64,000 nt of DNA from AP-15 sp963814865 (GTDB lineage Bacteria > Pseudomonadota > Alphaproteobacteria > ATCC43930 > CGMCC-115725), in the NCBI GenBank assembly GCA_963814865.1, contig CAWFEN010000014.1:1054001-1118000 (forward strand), read 5' to 3'. The stretch's first letter is position 1. Every line of letters starts with the position of its first letter. Of the stretch, positions 55,501-64,000 are shown in pieces. Below the pieces are notes generated by a model. It ran no database searches. It was not told where the DNA came from and saw nothing but the letters and a program-made list of their open reading frames with translations. Position numbers and translations under genes: made by a program.

Positions 55501-55667
55501 CAGAGCTCGGCTCTAATGGCGTGTTCACAATGGGTCCCCCGTCGCCCCCGCGAAAGCGGGGGGCCAGGGGCAACTACTGTGGCCTCGCCGCCCTGGGTTC
55601 CCGCTTTCGCGGGAATGACGAATATCTCATTGAAAATCGCAAGATTCATTTTGATCCGTACTCTCAG
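55501..55667. repeat. Dispersed hairpin repeat, copy B (3' end of the acyl-CoA ligase gene)
   Basis: 167 bp, matching copy A at 5954-6126 from CAGAGCT to TACTCTCAG with short gaps. The stems CCCCCGCGAAAGCGGGGG and CCCGCTTTCGCGGGAATGACG are intact; here both are perfect or nearly so. Its right end contains the stop codon of the ligase gene in the same relation as copy A to hpnJ. It separates the livG-ligase pair from livH-M-K-F, so it may cut down read-through between them. Confidence 0.87.
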
Positions 55668-57599
55668 GCATAGGCGGGTGCCTGCGTCGGCCCGGCTGCG
55701 TCGGCGAGCTCGTCGATCGCCATCCGGGATGCGAGCGCCGCCTTGCGTCCGTCCTCGTAGGTGATCTCGGTGGTCAGCTCGACCGCGGCGGCGCCGTCGT
55801 AGAGCGCCTGGATGACGGCGGCGTATTTCTCGGCGACGAAGCCGCGCCGCACCTTGCGCGTCCGGGTGATCTCGTTGTCGTCGGCGTCGAACTCCTTGTT
55901 CAGCAGCACGAACCGGCGGATGCGCGCGGCGCCGGACACGGTCGCGTTGCAGCGGGCGATCTCCTCGCCAATCAGGCGGCGCACCTCGGGCTTGGCGCTG
56001 AGATCCTGGAACGAGGTATAGGCGAGGTTGTGTCGCTCGGCCCAATTGCCGACCGTGTTGAGATCGATCGCGACCATTGCCGCAACGAACGGCCGCCGAT
56101 CGCCAAAGGCTACCGCCTCGGCAATGAACGGGCTGAATTTCAGCTTGTTCTCGACGAGTTGCGGGGCAAAGGGCGTGCCGTCGACGAGCTTTCCGACATC
56201 CCTGGCGCGGTCGACGATGACGAGGTGGCCACGCGCGTCGATCAGGCCGCAATCGCCGGTGTGGAACCAGCCATCCTCGGCAACCGCCTTCCGGGTCTCC
56301 TCCGGCTCTTTGTAATAGCCCTGGAAGACCGCGCCGGAGCGGACCAGGACCTCGCCGTCCGCGGCGATGCGGATTTCGGCGCCGGGAACGATCCGGCCGA
56401 CGGTATCGGGATCAGCTTGGCCGTCCGGCTGCAGCGCGGCCAGCCCGGCAAGCTCGGTCGAGCCCCAGACCTGCTTGATGTTGACCCCGAACCCGCGGAA
56501 AAAGCGGAAGGTGTCGGGACCGAGGGGTGCGCCGCCGGTATAGACCCAGCGCGCGCGGCGCAGGCCGAGCTGGTCGCGCACCGGCGCGTAAACGACGAGG
56601 TTGCCGAGCGCCAGGCCGAGCCGCGTCCCCGGCGACAGCGTCTTGCCGGCGCCTTTGGCGAGTTCCGCCCGTTCGGCGAGGCGGCGGAAGGAATCGAACG
56701 CCTTGCGCTTCAGCGGCGAGGCATCGCCGGCCCTGACCCGAAGCAGGGTCAGCAGGTTTTCCCAGATCCGCGGCGGCGCCAACGCAATCGTCGGGCCGAG
56801 CTCGCGCAAATCGCGCTGCACCGTATCGGGACGTTCCGGGCAATTGCAGGCAAACCCGACGAGCAAGGTCAGCACCAGCGAAAACAGCGAGTCGCCGATC
56901 CACGCCATCGGCAGGTAGCACAGCATGTCGTCGGTCGGGCGGATATCCTCGGCCGCGACAAAGGCCTCGGCCGAGCTCAGCAGATTGGCGTGCGACAGCA
57001 TCACGCCCTTGGGCCGGCCGGTGGTGCCCGAAGTGTAGCTCAGGAGCGCCAAATCGTCGGGTCCGCCCGCGTCGATCGCGCTCTCGACATGGCCCGCATG
57101 GGTTTTGCCGAAGTCGCGGCCGGCGGCCTGGACCGCGTCGAAACCTTTGAGAAACGGCGCCGCATAGTGCCGCATGCCGCGCGGATCGTCATAGACGACG
57201 AGCTCCAGATGCGGCAGAAGCGGCTTCAAGCGACAGGATCTTGTCGACCTGCTCCTGGTCCTCGGCGACCACCACCGAGATTTCGGCGTGGTTCAGCACA
57301 TAGGCCATCTCGGCGGCGATCGAATCCTGGTACATCGGCACGGCGGCGCCGCCGAGGCATTGCGCCGCGAGCTGCGCCCAATAGAGCCGCGGGCGATTGT
57401 CGCCGATCACGGCGAGCTTGCCGCCGCGGCCGAAGCCGTGGGCGGCAAGACCGAGCGCGAAGTCGCGCACCTCTTCGTGATACTGGGCCCAATTGAAGGT
57501 CTCCCAGATCCCGCGGTTCTTTTCGCGGATCGCCGGCCGCCCGGGCATCCGCAGGAGGTTGCGGCGCAGCAGGCGCGGCAATGTCGTCGCATCGTTCAT
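55664..57599 (-). CDS. Long-chain-type acyl-CoA ligase in a Liv importer operon (one-base frameshift near 57228)
   Basis: About 644 residues when repaired. The AMP-binding core is LLSYTSGTTGRPKGVMLSHA, with later WGSTELAGLA, WFHTGDCGLIDARGHL and RKVRRGFVAEKY. The N-terminal part from ATG 57599 (NDATTLPRLLRRNLLRMPG) is in one frame to DKILSLE; the rest is in another. Dropping one A from AA at 57228-57229 (coding TT) gives KILSLKPLLPHLELVV. It activates a carboxylic acid with ATP and CoA, probably the acid brought in by the importer. The start overlaps the livG stop as ATGA; the stop lies in a repeat. Confidence 0.89.
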
Positions 57600-58420
57600 T
57601 CCGCGGCCTCCTCGCGCTCCCCAGCGGTTCCGAGATAGGCGCTGATCACGTCCGGGTGGCGCTGCACCTCGGCCGGGCTGCCCTCGGCGATCTTGCGGCC
57701 GCGATCGAGCACGGCGACGTGGTCCGAGATATCCATCACCACCGCCATGTCGTGCTCGATCAGGATGACCGTAATTCCCCATTCGCGGTTCACATCGAGG
57801 ATGAAGCGGGCCATGTCCTCCTTTTCCTCCTGGTTCATCCCGCCCATCGGCTCGTCGAGCAGCAGCACCTTGGGATCGAGCGCCAAGGCGCGCCCCAGCT
57901 CGACGCGCTTGCGCAGACCATAGGCGAGCCCGCTCGTCGGCTGCTTGCGCAGATCCTCGAGCTCGAGGAATTCGATCAGCTCTTCGACCCGCGCCCGGTG
58001 CGCCACTTCCTCGCGCTGCGCCAGCCCCCAATAGACAAAGGACGACAGCACGCCGGCCTTCATCCGCACGTGACGGCCGAGCATGATGTTGTCGAGCACC
58101 GTCATGCCGGCGAAGAGGGCGATGTTCTGAAACGTGCGCGCGATGCCCAGGGCGGCGACGCGCGACGGCCGGGCGGCGGTGATGTCCGTCCCCTCGAACA
58201 CGATCGTGCCGCTGTCGGGCCGATAGAACCCGCTGATCATGTTGAGGATCGAGGTCTTGCCGGCGCCGTTCGGGCCGATGATCGACACCAGCGCGCCGCG
58301 CCTGACCGAGAGGCTGACGCTTTCGACCGCCCGCACGCCGCCAAAGTGCTTCGATACGCCGGAAATGACGAGCACCGCCTCGTCGGGTGCAGCCCGAGGT
58401 TCGTCCAAGGTACTCGACAC
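57596..58420 (-). CDS. livG: Branched-chain-type ABC importer ATPase LivG
   Basis: 274 residues from a GTG at 58420 (SSTLDEPRAAPDEAVL); an ATG at 58474 would add 18 residues of poor similarity. Walker A SIIGPNGAGKTSILNMISG, the LivG-type Q-loop GIARTFQNIALFAGMTVLDN, a degenerate signature LAYGLRKRVELGRAL, Walker B VLLLDEPMGGMN and HDMAVVM are present. It is the first gene of the importer operon. The signature Tyr-Gly in place of Ser-Gly is usual for LivG in ligase-linked clusters. Confidence 0.92.
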   Translation of the reverse strand: MSSTLDEPRAAPDEAVLVISGVSKHFGGVRAVESVSLSVRRGALVSIIGPNGAGKTSILNMISGFYRPDSGTIVFEGTDITAARPSRVAALGIARTFQNIALFAGMTVLDNIMLGRHVRMKAGVLSSFVYWGLAQREEVAHRARVEELIEFLELEDLRKQPTSGLAYGLRKRVELGRALALDPKVLLLDEPMGGMNQEEKEDMARFILDVNREWGITVILIEHDMAVVMDISDHVAVLDRGRKIAEGSPAEVQRHPDVISAYLGTAGEREEAAE

Positions 58421-58575
58421 GATACCGCCCGCATTTCCTCGCCGCGGCGCCCCGAGCCGCTCATGCCGCGCCATTATGGCTGCCATGATGCGGAGGCATG
58501 CGGGAAAATGCAATCGCCGAAGCGGCCGGCGCATTCGGCTTGTCGCGAATGCGGCCTCGTGAAACGATCGGTGCG

Positions 58576-59584
58576 ATGAACCCGGCGAACCCGCCCGAAC
58601 CGGAAACTTTGCCGGCGACCGTGCTGACCGGCTTTCTCGGCAGCGGCAAAACGACGCTGCTGCGCCGCGCGCTGGTCTCGCCCGCGCTGGCCGACACCGC
58701 CGTTATCATCAACGAGATCGGCGAGATCGCGATCGACCATTACCTCGTCGATTTTGTCGAGGGGAGCGTGGTCGAGCTGCCGGGGGGCTGCCTGTGCTGC
58801 GCCGTCCGCGAGGATCTGGCGCGGACCTTGCGCAGCCTCCTCGATCGGCGCGAGGCCGGCGCGATCCGGCCGTTTCGCCGGCTCGTCATCGAAACCAGCG
58901 GGCTCGCCGACCCGGCGCCGATCCTCTACACGCTCGGCGCCGATCCGGTGCTCGACCATTCTCTGCATCTCGCGCGGGTCGTCACCCTGGTCGACGCGGC
59001 CCTCGGCGCGCAGACAATCGAGCGCTTTGCCGAAGCGGCGCGGCAGGCGGCGCTGGCCGACCTGCTGGTCGTCACCAAGACCGATCTCGCGCCTGTCGGC
59101 CCCGACCTCGTTCACCTGCTCGACGCGATCAACGAGCGCGCACCGCGCCTGCTCGCCGCCGATGCCATCGATGCCGGCGCGGTGCTGTTCGCCCCGGCCG
59201 AGCGCCCGACGGCATTCGCCATGCGCGCCGAACCGGCCGCTGCGCACAGCCACGGCATCGACAGCGTTCACCATCATCCTCGACGGCGCGATCAGCCGTC
59301 TCGATTTCGCCCGCGCACTTGGCGGGCTCGCCCGCAGCCGCGGCAGCGACCTGTTGCGGGTAAAGGGCATCGTGCGCTTTTCCGACCGGCCCGAGCGGCC
59401 GGCGGTGGTGCAGGCGGCGCAGCACGCGATGTTCGCGCCGGAATGGCTCGATCGCTGGCCCGCGGATTGGCCCGATAGCGACCGCCGCAGCCGCCTCGTC
59501 TTCATCGTGCACGAGATCCGCGCGGGCCGAGATCCTCGCGCATTTCGCCTTTGCCGCGCCGACGATATTGGCACGTCATCATAG
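58576..59584 (+). CDS. COG0523 (CobW/YjiA) metal-chaperone GTPase (one-base frameshift near 59267)
   Basis: About 335 residues when repaired. Walker A is LTGFLGSGKTTLLRR, the CxCC metal motif reads GGCLCCAVRED, the switch is IETSGLADPAPIL, and the NKxD position reads TKTDLAP. A His-rich HSHGIDS links to the C-terminal domain (TIILDGAISRLDFARAL to RRSRLVFIVHEI), which is in another frame; removing one T from TT at 59267-59268 joins them. The last 20 residues look unlike the family, and another base too many at GGG 59524-59526 is possible. A hydantoinase gene starts 10 bases later, so it may deliver zinc to that enzyme. Confidence 0.86.
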
Positions 59585-59594
59585 GGAGGCTCAC

Positions 59595-61026
59595 ATGCTG
59601 GACATCATTGTCTCGGGCGGGCTCGCCGTGCTGCCCTCGGGGCCGGAGCCGGCCGATATCGGCGTTCTCGGCGAGAAGATCGCGGCGATCGGCGCGCCGG
59701 GCAGCCTCGCCGCGATCGGCGCCGGGCGCGTCGTCGACGCCGCCGGCCAGATCGTCATCCCCGGCGGGATCGACCCGCATGTGCATTGCCGCTGGCCGAT
59801 CGTCGTGCCCGGCACCACCCAGCACCAGATGACCGAAGGCCCGGCCCGCGTCAGCCAGGCGGCATTGCATGGCGGCACGACCACGGTCATCGATTTCGCC
59901 CTGGTCGGCGACGGCGACGGCGTGCAGCAGGCGATCGAGCGGCGCCAGCAGGAATGGGCCGGCGACTGCCATTGCGACTACGCCTTTCACACGATGGTGC
60001 AGGGCAAGATCGCCCCGGAGATCCTGCCGCAGCTCGCCGAAGCGGTCGCCGCCGGGCACCCGAGCGTCAAGATCTTCACCACCGACATCACCCCCTCGCG
60101 CAAGGGCCGCATGGTCGATTTCGGCGACATCTGGGAGGTGCTGAAGGTTTTGGCCCAGGCCGGGGGGATCGCCGCGATCCATGCCGAGGACAACGACCTC
60201 GTCATGCACATGTACGAGAAGCTGATCGCGCGAGGATCGCACCGGCTTCGAGAACATGGCCGAGGTGCACAACACCCTCAGCGAGGATCTGGCGTTCAAC
60301 CGGGTGATCCGGCTCGCCGCCAATATCGAGGGTGCGGCGCTCTACATGATGCACACCTCGGCCGCGACCGGGGTGCGGGCGATCGCGGCGGCGCGCGCCA
60401 ACGGCGTGCCGATCTACGGCGAGACCCTGCATCAATACCTGCTGTACAGCGCCGAGGACTACAAGCGGCCGAACGGCCAGATCTACCACACCTACCCGTC
60501 GCTCAAATTCCAGGCAGACCACGAGGCGTTGTGGGCGGCGACCGATCACGGCGCGATCCAGACCGTCGCCACCGACGAGATCTGCTGCCCGCTGCGGATC
60601 AAATTGCAGGGCAGGCGGATCGACGACACCACCGGCGGCAATGCCGGGGTCGAGCCGCGGCTGTCGCTGATCTATACCGAGACGGTCGAAAAGCGCGGGC
60701 GCGGGCTCGCCGATTTCGTCGGCCTCGTCTCGACCAACGCCGCCAGGATCATGGGGCTCTATCCGAGGAAGGGTGCGCTGGCGGTCGGCTCCGACGCCGA
60801 CATCGTGCTGCTCGACCCGCGCCGCCGCAAGATCGTGCATGCCGCCGAGCTGCACGAGGCCGATTACAGCCCGTGGGAAGGCCGCGACCTCGCCGCCTGG
60901 CCGTCGCTGACGATGCTGCGCGGCAAGATCGTCGTCGAGGGCGGCGCCTTTTCAGGCGATCTCAAAGACGGCCAGTTCCTCCCCCGCCGGGTGCCGGAGG
61001 AAATCAGGAGCCGGCCAGCCGTGTAA
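59595..61026 (+). CDS. Hydantoinase/dihydropyrimidinase-family amidohydrolase (one-base frameshift near 60234)
   Basis: About 476 residues when repaired. A GGGAGG ribosome site precedes the ATG. Metal ligands: HxH in GIDPHVHCRWPI, the carboxylated-Lys candidate in SVKIFTTD, His in IAAIHAEDND and YMMHTSAATG, and Asp in VATDEICCP. From TGFENMAEVHNTLSEDLAF the protein is in another frame; removing one G from GG at 60234-60235 joins it. By family it opens cyclic imides or diamides such as hydantoins and dihydropyrimidines. It follows a zinc-chaperone-like GTPase gene on the same strand. Confidence 0.88.
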
Positions 61027-61035
61027 TACTGAGAG

Positions 61036-61411
61036 GTGGGGCGACGTAACGTCGGCGGACCCAACTCCGAAGCCGGGCCAAGCGGCCGCAGAGGGCGGCG
61101 GCCGCCTCGATTGGGACTATCGCATCGAGAGGCTGGAATTCTACGAAACCGAGGCAGCGCGCGATGCAGCCCGGATACGCAGGCTGGTCGACCGGATCTT
61201 GGCCGGCGCGCGTGACGCCGATTCGGCGATCGGCCGGCGGGCGCGCGGGCTGGCACGGCGACAGGAGGATGCGGTCCTGCGGTTTGTCGAGGCGTTGCGG
61301 GATGCGCGTTGGCAGATGATGGCGTTGCGCGCGCATTTCGACCTTGATTCCCGCAATGGACCGACTTTCGACAATCCGGCTGAGATGCGCCGTTACTTCG
61401 CCGCCTCTTGA
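61036..61411 (+). CDS. Hypothetical protein, start unclear, upstream of a RelE-like toxin
   Basis: From about 61109 the frame reads DWDYRIERLEFYETEAARD and on through a charged helical region to the end NPAEMRRYFAAS. Composition and GC at third codon positions look coding. No ATG exists in this frame upstream; a GTG at 61036 would fit if one base is dropped near GGG 61093-61095, and a TTG at 61199 is a poor alternative. I recognise no domain. Its TGA overlaps a TTG start of the RelE-like gene (TTGA), the arrangement of an antitoxin-toxin pair, so an antitoxin role is possible but speculative. Confidence 0.5.
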
Positions 61412-61675
61412 CGCGGATCCGCATCGCCGACAGTTACCGGAAGGCCGACGCCGATTCCGCAACGGATTCGCCTTCAGGCAATCAAGGCATTGTCCATCCT
61501 GATGGAAGCACCGGAGCGACCCGGCCTGAACTTCGAGCGCTTGCCGGGATGGGACAGCACCTACAGCATCCGCGTAACCCGGGGCTATCATATCTTGCTG
61601 AAGCGGGAAGCTGGCGAGGCCGGAGAGTTCTTCACCGCTGTCGACATCGGCACCCATAAGATCTATCGCCGTTGA
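61408..61675 (+). CDS. RelE/ParE-like toxin-family protein (probable one-base frameshift near 61451)
   Basis: About 88 residues when repaired. The start TRIRIADSYRKA is like the RelE/ParE-type group whose members open with RIADSF/T, and the end DSTYSIRVTRGYHILLKRE ... VDIGTHKIYRR has the strand pattern and the final VGxHDxYR-like motif of RelE superfamily toxins. The two parts are in different frames; removing one C from CC at 61451-61452 gives KADAIPQRIRLQAIKAL. The presumed start is TTG, overlapping the upstream gene's stop. It may be an mRNA interferase or gyrase toxin; catalytic residues cannot be assigned with confidence. Confidence 0.6.
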
Positions 61676-61803
61676 GCCGTCGCAGGGCTGTCGTACCTGG
61701 CTCGCCGGCGCGCGCGGATCGGTGCCGGCCGCGCGGGCAACAACGCTGCAATTTGCACAGTTCTTCGCGATTTGGCGGAGCGGATGCACGCCGGCGCCGG
61801 GGA

Positions 61804-63210
61804 TCAGCGCCACGCCACGGGATCGCCCAGCATCTTGCGATAGAGCCATTTGAGCGGGGCTTTGACGCCGAACCTGTCGGCAACCTGCCGGGCGATGTCG
61901 ACCAGCCGCTGCGTCGACTGCTCCATCTGCCAGTCGAGACGGCCGATCGGGTTGCGCCGGAAATAACGCCGACGAAGCACGCGCCATTGGGCGTTGGTAA
62001 ACACCTTGGCGCTGCCGCCGAGCTTGCAGACGAGCGGCGTGAAATAAGGGTAGAGCGTGGCGTTGTGCAGCTCGGTTTTCATGAAATTGCCGATCAACAG
62101 ATCGTCGAAATAGCCGCCCCTGACGGCCTCGCACAGCGACCGCCGCGGCGCGTGAAAGGCGATCCCGCGCAACCGATCCTTAGTCTTGCGCGGCGAAGAC
62201 GGGTTGAGCCGGATGCGCCGCCGTTCCCCGCCCACCACAAAATCCAGATAGTCGAAATGCGGGCGGATCGTTTCGAATTTGAGGAAGAAGCTGAACAGCT
62301 CCGTCCACTCGGTTTCGCTCAACCGTTCGCCGTAATCATCGGCGCCGGTCGCGTCGGTGATCTGGCTGGTATCCGAGGCATGCGTCGGATGCTTGCGCGC
62401 GACGGCGCCGGATTCGAGATCGACGGCGACGAACGGTTCCAGAACCCGGACCTGCGGCCGCGTCCAATGCCGTTCGATATCGGGCCAGGTGATGCGATAG
62501 GGGTTGGCCCAGGCGCTGTCGCCGCGGAGGTAGAGATGCTGCGATGACGAACAGACAAAATTGCCCACCCCCAGCCGATCGACGAGACGGGCAACCGCCC
62601 AGATCGCACCGGGCTTGTAATGTTCGGGCGGCTCCGTGATCCGCCGTCCCTGGTCATCGATGTAATTGAGCATGTCGGCGTCGATCGCGCACAGGGCGGC
62701 GAGGTAGGTTCTCCGCCGGTCATAGCGGCGGACGAGGTCGCGGATGAACCGCCGCTCGCCGAAAAAGGGCGAGTCGTTGAGGTTGACGACAAGCGCGCCA
62801 TCCGCCTCGACGACCAGCACCGCATCCTGGTTCTCGTTGTCGATGCACAGACAGCGCAGCCGCGGCGAAAGCTGCCGCCACTGACGGTACGGCATGATTT
62901 CGACGTCGAAGCCCTGTCCTCCGACGACCTCGGCGATCTCGGAGGTATAATGGTCGGGCAGGAGGATCTTCGTCTGGCGCGACAACAAGGCCAGTGATTC
63001 GAGATGGAGGTGGTCCGGATGGCCGTGTGAGATCCAGATATAGGGCGCCTGCTGCACGGCGGCGCGCTCGGCCGCGGTGACCGGCCTGTCGAGGCCCCAG
63101 CTGCCGAAATAGCAGGTACCGGTCAGCCAGGGATCGGTCGCCAATATCGGATGGTCGTCGTCATAGAACACCAGGGTCGCATTACCGAGGGTCTCGAACC
63201 CCAGCCGCAT
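61804..63210 (-). CDS. Metallo-beta-lactamase-fold hydrolase
   Basis: 468 residues from ATG 63210. The metal motif is WISHGHPDHLHLESLALL (HxHxDH); a further ligand-like segment is ALVVNLNDSPFFGER. The N-terminus RLGFETLGNATLVFYDDDHP resembles UlaG-like and CMP-sugar-modifying MBL proteins. The C-terminal 200 residues are unlike simple MBL enzymes, with HFDYLDFVVGGERRRIRLN and a basic tail. The substrate is unknown. It is divergent from a methyltransferase gene 216 bases away; such pairs are often found in surface-glycan loci. Confidence 0.85.
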   Translation of the reverse strand: MRLGFETLGNATLVFYDDDHPILATDPWLTGTCYFGSWGLDRPVTAAERAAVQQAPYIWISHGHPDHLHLESLALLSRQTKILLPDHYTSEIAEVVGGQGFDVEIMPYRQWRQLSPRLRCLCIDNENQDAVLVVEADGALVVNLNDSPFFGERRFIRDLVRRYDRRRTYLAALCAIDADMLNYIDDQGRRITEPPEHYKPGAIWAVARLVDRLGVGNFVCSSSQHLYLRGDSAWANPYRITWPDIERHWTRPQVRVLEPFVAVDLESGAVARKHPTHASDTSQITDATGADDYGERLSETEWTELFSFFLKFETIRPHFDYLDFVVGGERRRIRLNPSSPRKTKDRLRGIAFHAPRRSLCEAVRGGYFDDLLIGNFMKTELHNATLYPYFTPLVCKLGGSAKVFTNAQWRVLRRRYFRRNPIGRLDWQMEQSTQRLVDIARQVADRFGVKAPLKWLYRKMLGDPVAWR

Positions 63211-63426
63211 CCGGTCGCTCCTCCGCCGATCGCGCGGCGCCAAAATATCTCGGATTATGACTGTTTACGCCGGATGAGCGGTTTTGGCCAGCCGACGGCG
63301 CGTTTTTGTCTGAGGAGCCCCGGATCGGCGGGCGGAAGGGCGCTCGCGTCGACGATCCGCTATAATCCCGCCAGGGAGCGTTGTGCGGCTGCCGGATGAC
63401 GAGGCCATGGCTGCGAGGTCAAACTG

Positions 63427-64000
63427 ATGAAGCACGGCATGTTCGGCGCGGTCATGAAGAATCTGCATCGGCCGATCTACGTCTCCCGGCTCAATGCGCT
63501 GTCGCGTCGGATCACCCCGTTTCTGAGACCCGGCGACGAGGTCCTGGACGTCGGATGCGGGTTCGGCGAGCTGGGAAAAACCTTGGCCGATGCCGCCGCT
63601 GTGAGCGTCACCGGGCTGGAACGGGTCGCCCGCGGCGACGAGCTGATCCCCGTGGTGCGCTATGACGGAGGCACCATACCTTATCCCAATCGCAGCTTCG
63701 ACGTCGTCATCCTGGCCGATGTGCTGCACCATGAGGTCCAGCCCGAACGGTTGATCGCGGAATGCGAGCGCGTGTCGCGCCGCCTGCTGGTCATCAAGGA
63801 TCACAAGGCGGACACCTGGTTCCAGCACCAGCGGGTCTGCGTCATGGACTGGGCCGCCAACATTCCCTATGACGTACCATGCCTCTACCGCTATCTGAGC
63901 CAGGACGAGTGGAACGATCTGCATGTACGGATGCGCCACCGCATCATCGAAACCCTGAACGAAATGGATATATATCCGCCATTTGTAAACCTCATATTCG
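63427..64000 (+). CDS. Class I SAM-dependent methyltransferase, cut by the window end
   Basis: 191 residues are visible from ATG 63427 with no stop before the window edge. The SAM loop is EVLDVGCGFGELGKTLAD (motif I), followed by a motif II-like FDVVILADVLHHEV and RLLVIKDHKADTWF. It is of the methyltransferase type 11 group. The region YDVPCLYRYLSQDEWNDL is typical of methyltransferases near lipid or glycan genes. It is divergent from the MBL-fold gene; the substrate is unknown. Confidence 0.85.
   Translation, partial: MKHGMFGAVMKNLHRPIYVSRLNALSRRITPFLRPGDEVLDVGCGFGELGKTLADAAAVSVTGLERVARGDELIPVVRYDGGTIPYPNRSFDVVILADVLHHEVQPERLIAECERVSRRLLVIKDHKADTWFQHQRVCVMDWAANIPYDVPCLYRYLSQDEWNDLHVRMRHRIIETLNEMDIYPPFVNLIF

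Noticed and set aside
59524..59526. A second frameshift in the COG0523 GTPase (giving AAEILAHFAFAAPTIL)
   Set aside because: The alternative frame looks more family-like but has no stop before the hydantoinase gene, whereas the current frame stops just before a ribosome site. Left as a note only.
3162..60235. Programmed +1 frameshifting as the cause of the many frame changes
   Set aside because: The sites share no slippery motif, rare codon or in-frame stop, and they lie in unrelated genes; insertion errors in short base runs explain them more simply.
61199..61411. TTG-started 70-codon ORF as a separate gene
   Set aside because: Coding-like sequence continues upstream to at least 61109 in the same frame, so this is only part of a longer protein.
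1..64000. CRISPR arrays, tRNA or rRNA genes, complete insertion sequences, phage genes
   Set aside because: None found: no regularly spaced repeats, no cloverleaf patterns, and no transposase, integrase or capsid signatures. The only repeats are the two hairpin elements and the intergenic hairpin cluster.

Overview
The window is uniformly GC-rich, densely packed bacterial chromosome. Gene content points to an alphaproteobacterium, probably of the broad Rhodospirillales type: a squalene/hopene operon with the hpnC-hpnD-hpnE squalene route, System I cytochrome c maturation genes, ffs-dnaX-ybaB-recR, prs-rplY-pth-ychF, and thrC next to an M16 peptidase. This placement is inferred from gene content and order only. 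No tRNA, rRNA, CRISPR array, prophage or complete insertion sequence was recognised.

Layout. 0.2-4.4 kb: a SEC-C/TPR/sulfotransferase fusion, an OmpR-type response regulator with its histidine kinase, and a small unknown gene. 4.5-17.7 kb: hopanoid biosynthesis. hpnA-C-D-E-F run leftwards with 4-base stop/start overlaps and hpnG follows. ispH and hpnH sit on the other strand, then hpnI-hpnJ-hpnK run leftwards. An AT-richer HNH nuclease gene and a 170 bp hairpin repeat lie between hpnJ and hpnK. 17.7-21.3 kb: ccmF-ccmH-ccmI. 21.5-28.3 kb: an isolated E1-alpha dehydrogenase subunit, a hydrolase/reductase pair, glnD and a 2-hydroxyacid dehydrogenase. 28.3-31.1 kb: recR, ybaB, dnaX and the SRP RNA. 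31.4-36.7 kb: nudC, emrB-emrA with a divergent tetR and operator, and an unpaired ABC ATPase. 36.8-40.4 kb: lgt, a MidA-type methyltransferase, a PgeF-type protein and a lipoprotein, all overlapping. 40.5-44 kb: prs, rplY, pth, ychF. 44-48.6 kb: peroxiredoxin, yqgE, GNAT, M16 peptidase, thrC. 48.7-50.4 kb: what looks like a transcription attenuator in front of a MATE exporter. 50.4-58.4 kb: asparaginase plus a Liv-type ABC importer with an acyl-CoA ligase. 58.6-61.7 kb: a COG0523 GTPase, a hydantoinase-family enzyme and a toxin-antitoxin-like pair. 61.8-64 kb: a metallo-beta-lactamase-fold hydrolase and a methyltransferase cut by the window edge.

A strong technical signal runs through the sequence. 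Eleven genes (kinase, hpnE, hpnA, the short-chain reductase, emrA, M16 peptidase, livM, acyl-CoA ligase, COG0523 GTPase, hydantoinase, RelE-like toxin) each carry one frameshift. All are in the same direction, each leaves the gene exactly one base too long, and each is repaired by removing one base from a run of 2-3 identical bases. I read these as base-insertion errors in the assembly rather than decay, and annotate the genes as whole coding regions with the break marked.

The most interesting biological candidate is the leader of the MATE gene. It has a consensus-like promoter, a leaderless 27-codon ORF, and mutually exclusive hairpins ending in a GC-rich terminator. Two near-identical hairpin repeats that each supply the stop codon of the preceding gene, the HNH gene inside the hopanoid operon, and the small toxin-like pair are the other points worth a second look. 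The only stretch over 300 bases without a conventional gene is 48622-48958, which holds this leader. Bases 1-159 and 31128-31394 hold no gene I recognise; the latter contains the SRP RNA promoter.
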